Part shown: positions 58,957 to 64,000 of the stretch, piece by piece
Layout of the letters: the number at the start of each line of letters is the position of its first letter
How positions within the stretch are numbered: position 1 is the stretch's first letter
From: Novosphingobium sp. CECT 9465
GTDB lineage: Bacteria > Pseudomonadota > Alphaproteobacteria > Sphingomonadales > Sphingomonadaceae
NCBI RefSeq assembly: GCF_920987055.1
Contig: NZ_CAKLBX010000001.1
Span: forward strand, 3,148,501-3,212,500
Length of the DNA stretch: 64,000 bases
Reading direction: 5' to 3'
Notes under the pieces: model-generated
Database searches by the model: none
Told to the model about the DNA's origin: nothing
Seen by the model: the letters and a program-made list of their open reading frames with translations, nothing else
Made by a program: the position numbers and the translations under genes

Positions 58957-59766
58957 TCAATGGTACGCCTGCATGAAGCCACCATCGGCGACGATATATT
59001 GGCCGACGATATAGCCGGCATCCTTCGAGCACAGGAACGCCACCAGCGAGCCGACTTCTTCGGGACTGCCAAAGCGATTTGCGGGAATCCGGCGCAAAAA
59101 CGCTTCCATGAATGGTTCGAATTCCATTCCGGCATCGGCGGCGCATTGTTCGAAGAACGCGCCATAGGCCTCTCCAGTATCGATGAAGCCCGGTGCCACG
59201 GTATTGACCGTTATGCCAAAGCGCCCAAGTTCGTCGGCCAGGCTGCGGCTGAGGCCGAGACCCGCAGGCCGCACGACATTGGCCAGCACATAATCGAAGT
59301 TCAGCACCGAAGCGCGCGCCGGCGATTTGGCCGCGCCCGACCCGATCGTGACGATGCGGCCCCAGCGGCGTTCTTTCATCGCAGGCACGACGGCCCGCGC
59401 AAAATGGCGGAAGGCCTTGACGATATTGGCATAGGCTTCGTCAAAGTCGCCATCGTCAAACGCGTCGAATCCGCCGGGAGGCGGTGCCACGGGTGTAAAG
59501 ATCGCGATATCGGGCGCAGCGAAGGCCTTGGTCGCTTCGGCGACGATGAAATCGTATGAGGCCAGATCGGTGAGATCGGCAGACACGCCCACGGCGGTGC
59601 CACCTTTGGCCGTGATCGTGGCGACAGTATCGTCGAGGCCCTGCTGCCCTCGCGCAACCACCACCACGCGAACACCCTCTTCGCCCAGCCGCTCGGCTGC
59701 GACCCGGCCCATGCCTTTCGTGCCACCCGTTACGAGCGCCACTTTCCCCTTGATCCCCAGATCCAT
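58957..59766 (-). CDS. SDR-family oxidoreductase
   Basis: 269 aa from ATG 59766 (SD GAGAGA). TGGTKGMG, RGQQG after beta2, and the central VAPPPGGFDAFDDGDF insertion are seen; the Ser and the Tyr-x-x-x-Lys motif are replaced: the region expected to hold Ser-Tyr reads TIGSGAAKSPARASVLNFDYVLANVV, so the catalytic Tyr/Lys pair is not at its usual place (shown here in parts: TIGSGAAKSPARAS then VLNFDYVLANV). The protein may be an SDR variant with another mechanism or a non-enzymatic relative. It lies between the tandem-SnoaL gene and the second APH-like gene. Confidence 0.75.
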   Translation of the reverse strand: MDLGIKGKVALVTGGTKGMGRVAAERLGEEGVRVVVVARGQQGLDDTVATITAKGGTAVGVSADLTDLASYDFIVAEATKAFAAPDIAIFTPVAPPPGGFDAFDDGDFDEAYANIVKAFRHFARAVVPAMKERRWGRIVTIGSGAAKSPARASVLNFDYVLANVVRPAGLGLSRSLADELGRFGITVNTVAPGFIDTGEAYGAFFEQCAADAGMEFEPFMEAFLRRIPANRFGSPEEVGSLVAFLCSKDAGYIVGQYIVADGGFMQAYH

Positions 59767-59811
59767 GTTTTTTCTCTCTCGCTGGCGCAAATTGATGCGC
59801 GCAATGTGAAA

Positions 59812-59837
59812 GTGAGCGGCGGAATACCGCCGCTCAC
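59812..59837 (-). terminator. Hairpin downstream of the second APH-like gene
   Basis: Perfect 11-bp arms GTGAGCGGCGG / CCGCCGCTCAC with the loop AATA, right after the minus-strand stop at 59848, followed by TTTC on the minus strand. Confidence 0.7.
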
Positions 59838-59847
59838 GTCACGCCTT

Positions 59848-61296
59848 TCAGGCAAAAGCCAGTGCGGGATCACCCACCCGGTCCATCCGGCCATCCAGCA
59901 AAGGTTCGACCTTCATCAATGCGAGGTGATCGGCAGGTGCACCGGGTCCGGCAATGATAAGGCACTGCCGCAACAGGCGGCGGTGCATCAGCTTGGTGAG
60001 CGCAGCGTCATGTTCCGGTCCGGCTGTGCGGATGAACGCAACAAGCTTCTTGTCGGCATCGGCCAGATCAACCGGGCGTTCACCCAGCAAAGTTTCCAGC
60101 TCGGCAAGGTCGGCGTCTTCTGCCCAGCGACGATAACGCGCCTGATTCAGCAGATATTCCGGTACGCTGGCAAGAATGCCACGCTGCCAGCTGGCAAAGG
60201 TTTCGCTGAGCGGAAGACGGTGAAGGTCGGCCGCCAGCTTGGTCAGGGCCATTTCTTCCAGCGGCGACGGACGCGGATCGGGAAGGGTCAGTTCGTCCAG
60301 TTCGATGCCTTCCACTTCGGCAAGCGCTTCCAGCATGCGGCGCCCGATAAAGGCGCATTGCACAGCCGCTTCCACCCAGTCGCCACCGGGATCGGTGCGC
60401 CCCAGGGCAAACAATGGGCCGAAGTAACCGACGCCGAGAAACGCCACGGTGTGATAGGCAATGACGTCCAGATCGAGCGGTTCGCCCAGCGCCTTTTCGT
60501 AATGGCGGAACAGCGATGGCAGATCGCCCATGTTTTCCACCGGATGGCGGCCGCGGAAGCAGGCAAGATCATGCGAATGATCGCCCAGATGACCGATTTC
60601 GACGTCGATCACGCACGTCAGATCGGGTCCTTCGGACAGGAACTGGCCGCAATCGCCCGTCACCAGCGAAATGCGTGTGCGGTGCTGCGGCACGTTGCGG
60701 CGCAGCCAGCGCGTGGCAAATTCCATCGGCGGATCGACGATGCCCTGCTCTTCGTACATCGCATGGAAGCGTTCATAGTGCTGTAGCGCAAGCTCGGTCG
60801 GGCCTTCCGGCCTGGAGCACCCGATGGCTTCAAGCGCCGGGACCGGGATCTTGTGCATGGCCGCCAGCTGCTCCATGTACTGAAGCGATGCCGACCAGCG
60901 GTCGGGCGTCATCGTCGATGCGCTTTCCACCGCTTCCATGACCAGGCCGGGATCGCGTCCGCCGCGCACCCAATCCATGACGATGGCTGGCGGATCAATG
61001 CAGAAGCCACGCTGCGGCGGCACGGGAATATCGTGTGCGGCCAACACATTGAGCAGGTTCATCTCATGAACGTGAGCATAGGGATGGGCCGCCCAGACGC
61101 GGTCTGCCTTGAACAGGTATTCGCGGGCCTCGCCCTTGTCTTCCATGCTTACGCGCCAGACCGGGCGCCAGCGGCGCTGCCGTTCGATGCGGGTAACCTT
61201 GCCGCCCAGATTGGCTTCGGCCCAGCGGGTTATCCGCTCTAGCTGGTCAGCGCTTTCGGAAGCGCCGCGGTTGGTGGGATCTTGTGCCTCTGCCAT
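59848..61296 (-). CDS. APH-like phosphotransferase with altered catalytic loop
   Basis: 482 aa from ATG 61296 (SD GGAGAG). N-terminal VWRVSMEDKGEAREYLFKAD holds a Lys that may bind ATP. The expected Brenner loop reads SLVTGDCGQFLSEG: Asp is kept, but the first His is Thr and the terminal Asn is absent. The second motif VIDVEIGHLGDHSHDLACF still carries Asp-x-Glu. The C-terminal 150 residues are an extra helical region not found in short APH enzymes. It may be a phosphotransferase-fold protein with a different reaction or low activity. It lies opposite the VOC gene at 61501. Confidence 0.75.
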   Translation of the reverse strand: MAEAQDPTNRGASESADQLERITRWAEANLGGKVTRIERQRRWRPVWRVSMEDKGEAREYLFKADRVWAAHPYAHVHEMNLLNVLAAHDIPVPPQRGFCIDPPAIVMDWVRGGRDPGLVMEAVESASTMTPDRWSASLQYMEQLAAMHKIPVPALEAIGCSRPEGPTELALQHYERFHAMYEEQGIVDPPMEFATRWLRRNVPQHRTRISLVTGDCGQFLSEGPDLTCVIDVEIGHLGDHSHDLACFRGRHPVENMGDLPSLFRHYEKALGEPLDLDVIAYHTVAFLGVGYFGPLFALGRTDPGGDWVEAAVQCAFIGRRMLEALAEVEGIELDELTLPDPRPSPLEEMALTKLAADLHRLPLSETFASWQRGILASVPEYLLNQARYRRWAEDADLAELETLLGERPVDLADADKKLVAFIRTAGPEHDAALTKLMHRRLLRQCLIIAGPGAPADHLALMKVEPLLDGRMDRVGDPALAFA

Positions 61297-61500
61297 CTTG
61301 CTCTCCATGATTTGGCACCGGACGGGATTCTTCGTTTCCCTGTAAGGCCGGAACCGCCCTTCTCCCCGATGATACGCATCGCGCCTGAGGGGCTTTCCTA
61401 CCAAAAGGCGGGGCATGGCCTTGTAATGCCGTGCCTAATTCCGGCGCAGCAATTGATCGGCCGCGAAAATGTTCAAGCCGACGGGTATGGGAGAATGCTG

Positions 61501-62322
61501 ATGGTGCCGAAGTTCTGCCGCATGGCGTGGCGAGTCGACGATATGGATGATTTTACCCGGCGGATGGGTGAATTGTTCGGCTTCACATTTTTTACGCCCG
61601 GCCTCATCGCCGAAGTCTATCCCGACGCCACGTTCAAGGTCGGCTTCGGTGAACATGGGATCGAGCCGATTCAACCCGGCGCCGAAGGTCTGGGCTTTGC
61701 CGAGGGCGACCGCTTGATCGAGATCGCGGTGGACGTGGCCGATGCGGAATCGGTGCGCGCGCGCCTGAAAGCCGCAGGCCATGAACCGATCGCGATCAGC
61801 TATCTTCCGGTTCCGGCGGTCGACGAATATCTGTTCGGCCGGGATTTCCACGGCATCCAGTTCCTCGCGTGTACGGAAGGGGTGAACGAGGCGCAGATCC
61901 GGTCGGAACTTCCGTTTGCTGCCCTGGATGACGCCAAGCCGCCAAAGGTCGGCTGCGTGACGCTGGTTTCTGAGGATATCGATGCGCTCGCCGCAAGTCT
62001 GAAGCAGTGCTACGACATGGAATTCCACCCCTTTAATCCTGCGGGCTTCGGCCGTCGCGGGCTTTCGGGCACCCATCGCGTCCGCCTGATCGAAGGCCCT
62101 TCGGCTCTGCTCGATGGGAATGAAAGCGCGCTGGTTTCGGTGGATATCGTCCATCACGATGTCGAAGGCGCGCGCGCCACGCTGGAGGCTGCGGGATATT
62201 CGGTCCGCCATCGCCAGCAACTTGCCAGTGGCGGTTTTGCATATTTCTTCGGGCCGACCGTTCAGGGCTTCCCGCTATCGATCTATCCTGAATCGGCTGA
62301 TGCGGAAATGCTTGGCCTTTGA
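61501..62322 (+). CDS. Two-domain VOC-family (glyoxalase-fold) protein
   Basis: 273 aa from ATG 61501 (GGGAG, 7-nt spacing); the frame upstream is the antisense of the APH-like gene. Two VOC modules are present: MVPKFCRMAWRVDDMDDFTR to about residue 130, and KVGCVTLVSEDIDALAASLK to the end (VSVDIVHHDVEGARATLEAA, then YFFGPTVQGFPLSIYP). The His/Glu ligand positions are not all evident, so a metal-dependent reaction is uncertain. It is transcribed alone between a minus-strand gene and a bidirectional terminator. Confidence 0.78.
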   Translation: MVPKFCRMAWRVDDMDDFTRRMGELFGFTFFTPGLIAEVYPDATFKVGFGEHGIEPIQPGAEGLGFAEGDRLIEIAVDVADAESVRARLKAAGHEPIAISYLPVPAVDEYLFGRDFHGIQFLACTEGVNEAQIRSELPFAALDDAKPPKVGCVTLVSEDIDALAASLKQCYDMEFHPFNPAGFGRRGLSGTHRVRLIEGPSALLDGNESALVSVDIVHHDVEGARATLEAAGYSVRHRQQLASGGFAYFFGPTVQGFPLSIYPESADAEMLGL

Positions 62323-62331
62323 TGATTATCC

Positions 62332-62363
62332 GGCGCCAGCCAGCAGCACCGCTGGCTGGCGCC
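62332..62363. terminator. Bidirectional terminator between VOC and SDR genes
   Basis: Perfect 13-bp arms GGCGCCAGCCAGC / GCTGGCTGGCGCC, loop AGCACC, between convergent genes. Confidence 0.75.
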
Positions 62364-62370
62364 CATGCGA

Positions 62371-63096
62371 TCAGAAGCCTTCGTGTGCTGAATAGACGTG
62401 CACACGTGCGGCATTGGCGCGTGGCGGCTGTTCCAGAATATACAGCACGGCCCGCGCGATATCATCGGGATCGAGCGCGGGAATGTAACTGTCCCACGCC
62501 GGTTTGCCCTCTGCCTTCATCGGCTCGAATATCTCGGTACTGGTCGTGCCCGGCGCGACCAGCCCGACTTTCACGCCGGAACCTGCCAGTTCGATCCGCA
62601 GTGAATCCGTAAACATTTCCAGCGCCTTTTTCAGGCCGCCATAAATACCGCTTCCTGCCGCGGTGATGTTGGCGCCGATGCTGGAGATGTTGACGATCTG
62701 TCCTTGCCCTGCGGCCTTCATCGCGCGCGCAAACAGATAGCAGCTGCGCACCACCGATTCGTAATTGATCGCGATCATTGGCTGAAGATGGGCAAGGTCG
62801 AACTCCTCGACCGATCCCACGTGCAACACGGCAGCGTTATGAACCACGATATCGGGCGTACCGTAATATTCCTGCACATGGGCCAGTAGCTTTGCAGGCG
62901 CTTCAGGTTGCGCAAGATCGATGGCCAGATAGCCGGTCTGGCCGCCCAGGTCCTGTGCCAGTGCAGCCAGCCGCTCCTCGCGCCGCGCCGCCAGCACCAC
63001 GGTCGCCCCGGCTTGGCAAAGTCTGCGCGCAATGGCCTCGCCAATCCCGGCTGAGGCGCCGGTCACGACGGCAATCTTTCCGTCCAGTGATCCCAT
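62371..63096 (-). CDS. SDR-family oxidoreductase
   Basis: 241 aa from ATG 63096 (SD GGGAGAG, relatively far) with a possible GTG 18 nt earlier. TGASAGIG, AARREERLAAL (Arg after beta2, NADP preference), NAAV, Ser in NISSIGANI and Tyr-x-x-x-Lys as GIYGGLKKAL (active Tyr in IYGGLKK) give the SDR fold. It is downstream of the TetR gene (31-bp gap) in the same direction. The substrate is unknown. Confidence 0.84.
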   Translation of the reverse strand: MGSLDGKIAVVTGASAGIGEAIARRLCQAGATVVLAARREERLAALAQDLGGQTGYLAIDLAQPEAPAKLLAHVQEYYGTPDIVVHNAAVLHVGSVEEFDLAHLQPMIAINYESVVRSCYLFARAMKAAGQGQIVNISSIGANITAAGSGIYGGLKKALEMFTDSLRIELAGSGVKVGLVAPGTTSTEIFEPMKAEGKPAWDSYIPALDPDDIARAVLYILEQPPRANAARVHVYSAHEGF

Positions 63097-63127
63097 GATT
63101 TCCGTCTCTCCCACTCACCGCCGCACT

Positions 63128-63829
63128 TCAGGCAGCGAGATCGGGGGACCACCAGCGCAAGATGCCCGCACCTTCCGAAATGCGGGCCAAGGCGGAATAT
63201 TTTGCCTGTGCAAAGACATCCGTGGTCATGCCCAGGCCCGCGAACGTGCAAGCCAGCATTTCATCGATGTACCGTGCCGGGTCATCCGATGCCCGCAACA
63301 GCCTGCGGCGCGCCTCGATCGTCATCCCGACGATCAGGTCAACCGCGATATCGAGCGAACCGAAGTGCATCTGCCCGTTGTCGCGCGCAGCGCGCAGCGC
63401 GTCGCGGACCAGCGCATCCTGCGCGCTGGCCCGCGCAAAGTAATCGACATAATCCACCCGGCAGGTGAACCCGCCCCACCGTGGATCATGCCACGCGCGC
63501 AGCATCGTGATGGCCGAACCACCAATGGCCAGCACCGCCGGGTCGGTTTCAGCGGCAAACAGCGCCCGGAAATCGGCGATCATGCCATTGGCAAGGCTTT
63601 CGCCCAGTTCATCGACGGCTTGTTCGATCGATGTGAAATATTTGTAGAATGTCCCCCGCGATACGCCTGCTGCACGTATCACGTCATCGATGACCAACGC
63701 CGTATTGTCACGGCCTGGCTGATACAGTTGAAGCACAGTTTCAAGCAGCCGCGCCCGCATCCGGTCACGGCGTTCGGCTGCCACGCGCAAGCGCGCATTT
63801 TCCCCGTTCGCGGGTGGGCGCGAAGTCAC
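63128..63829 (-). CDS. TetR-family transcriptional regulator
   Basis: 233 aa from GTG 63829, which overlaps the upstream stop as GTGA; a GTG at 63844 would add five residues. The N-terminal helix-turn-helix is VIDDVIRAAGVSRGTFYKYF, typical of TetR repressors. The C-terminal ligand-binding part is helical and not assignable. It is between an acyl-CoA dehydrogenase-type gene upstream and an SDR downstream, all on the minus strand, so it probably regulates this oxidative gene set. Confidence 0.88.
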   Translation of the reverse strand: MTSRPPANGENARLRVAAERRDRMRARLLETVLQLYQPGRDNTALVIDDVIRAAGVSRGTFYKYFTSIEQAVDELGESLANGMIADFRALFAAETDPAVLAIGGSAITMLRAWHDPRWGGFTCRVDYVDYFARASAQDALVRDALRAARDNGQMHFGSLDIAVDLIVGMTIEARRRLLRASDDPARYIDEMLACTFAGLGMTTDVFAQAKYSALARISEGAGILRWWSPDLAA

Positions 63830-64000
63830 GCTACGATAGCCCACGCCGGGACAGGGCCGATATCGGGCAGAAGGCGCAAATTCGATGGCTGGCCGGTGAG
63901 CGCACGTCCGTAAAGCTCGGTCGAAAGATGGCTGCTGAGTGCATTGTGACGGCTGCCCACATTGAGATCGCGCCAGAGCCGTTGCAATGGATTGTTCAGA
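63826..64000 (-). CDS. Acyl-CoA dehydrogenase/flavin monooxygenase-type protein, C-terminal part
   Basis: The minus-strand frame is open from the right edge to TGA at 63826 and gives 57 codons. It reads NPLQRLWRDLNVGSRHNA, then further on TELYGRALTG and ends VPAWAIVA. The PLQR-x-WRD-(5)-SRH pattern is the C-terminal signature of HsaA/HpaB-like group D flavin monooxygenases and acyl-CoA dehydrogenase relatives. The rest lies beyond position 64000. The stop overlaps the TetR start. It is too short for a substrate guess. Confidence 0.7.
   Translation of the reverse strand, partial: LNNPLQRLWRDLNVGSRHNALSSHLSTELYGRALTGQPSNLRLLPDIGPVPAWAIVA

Noticed and set aside
61282..61500. N-terminal extension of the VOC protein
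   Set aside because: It is antisense to the APH-like gene start and promoter; ATG 61501 has a correctly spaced ribosome site and begins the VOC domain.

Overview
The window looks like part of a sphingomonad-type alphaproteobacterial chromosome (Novosphingobium/Sphingobium-like). This is an inference from the high GC content, three large TonB-dependent receptors with Sphingomonadales-style N termini, and a dense mixture of cytochrome P450s, Rieske oxygenases, SDRs and SnoaL/NTF2-fold proteins. There is no rRNA or other taxonomic marker.

Positions 1-10875 are the right-hand part of a genomic island. Its right border is a 45-bp copy of the 3' half of a tRNA-Gly(GCC) gene (10831-10875), next to a tyrosine integrase on the minus strand (9369-10649). 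The island carries a tightly coupled minus-strand operon that I consider the most interesting object here. In transcription order it encodes a phosphoribosyltransferase-like protein, a P-loop (ORC/CDC6-like AAA) ATPase, a protein of unknown fold, a SIS+HAD fusion, and a PfkB-family kinase that runs off the left edge at position 1. It looks like an enzymatic nucleotide/sugar-phosphate module of the kind predicted for prokaryotic conflict systems. Next to it are a RES/Xre toxin-antitoxin pair, a DUF736 gene typical of conjugative elements, and an orphan MqsA-like antitoxin.

Positions 10876-13235 hold two hypothetical genes (one with a Tat-like leader, one with a possible PD-(D/E)XK nuclease core) and a probably frameshifted gene with its own terminator.

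Positions 13236-38511 form a catabolic cluster. A TonB-dependent receptor, an AraC regulator and a Rieske oxygenase alpha/beta pair sit with a KSTD-like flavoprotein, a flavin monooxygenase/acyl-CoA dehydrogenase-like enzyme, two P450s, a VOC protein, SDRs, an O-methyltransferase, a PQQ-dependent membrane dehydrogenase and an old-yellow-enzyme-type reductase. The lower pathway is recognisable: hydroxyquinol 1,2-dioxygenase, maleylacetate reductase, a CoA-transferase A subunit and a 3-oxoadipyl-CoA thiolase. Ring cleavage of a hydroxyquinol-type intermediate towards succinyl-CoA and acetyl-CoA is therefore likely; the upper substrate is unknown. A short motif, CGGACAAG or a close variant, recurs in five promoter-bearing intergenic regions of this cluster.

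Positions 38774-64000 are a second oxygenase-rich region. It holds a P450/ferredoxin pair, another P450, a long minus-strand operon (49191 down to 42279) with a Rieske oxygenase whose bridging residue is Glu, SDRs, SnoaL proteins and an APH-like kinase. It also has two more TonB-dependent receptors, a cytochrome-oxidase subunit III/IV-like membrane set without subunit I, a second APH-like protein with altered motifs, a two-domain VOC protein, and a TetR regulator overlapping the end of an acyl-CoA dehydrogenase-type gene cut by the right edge.
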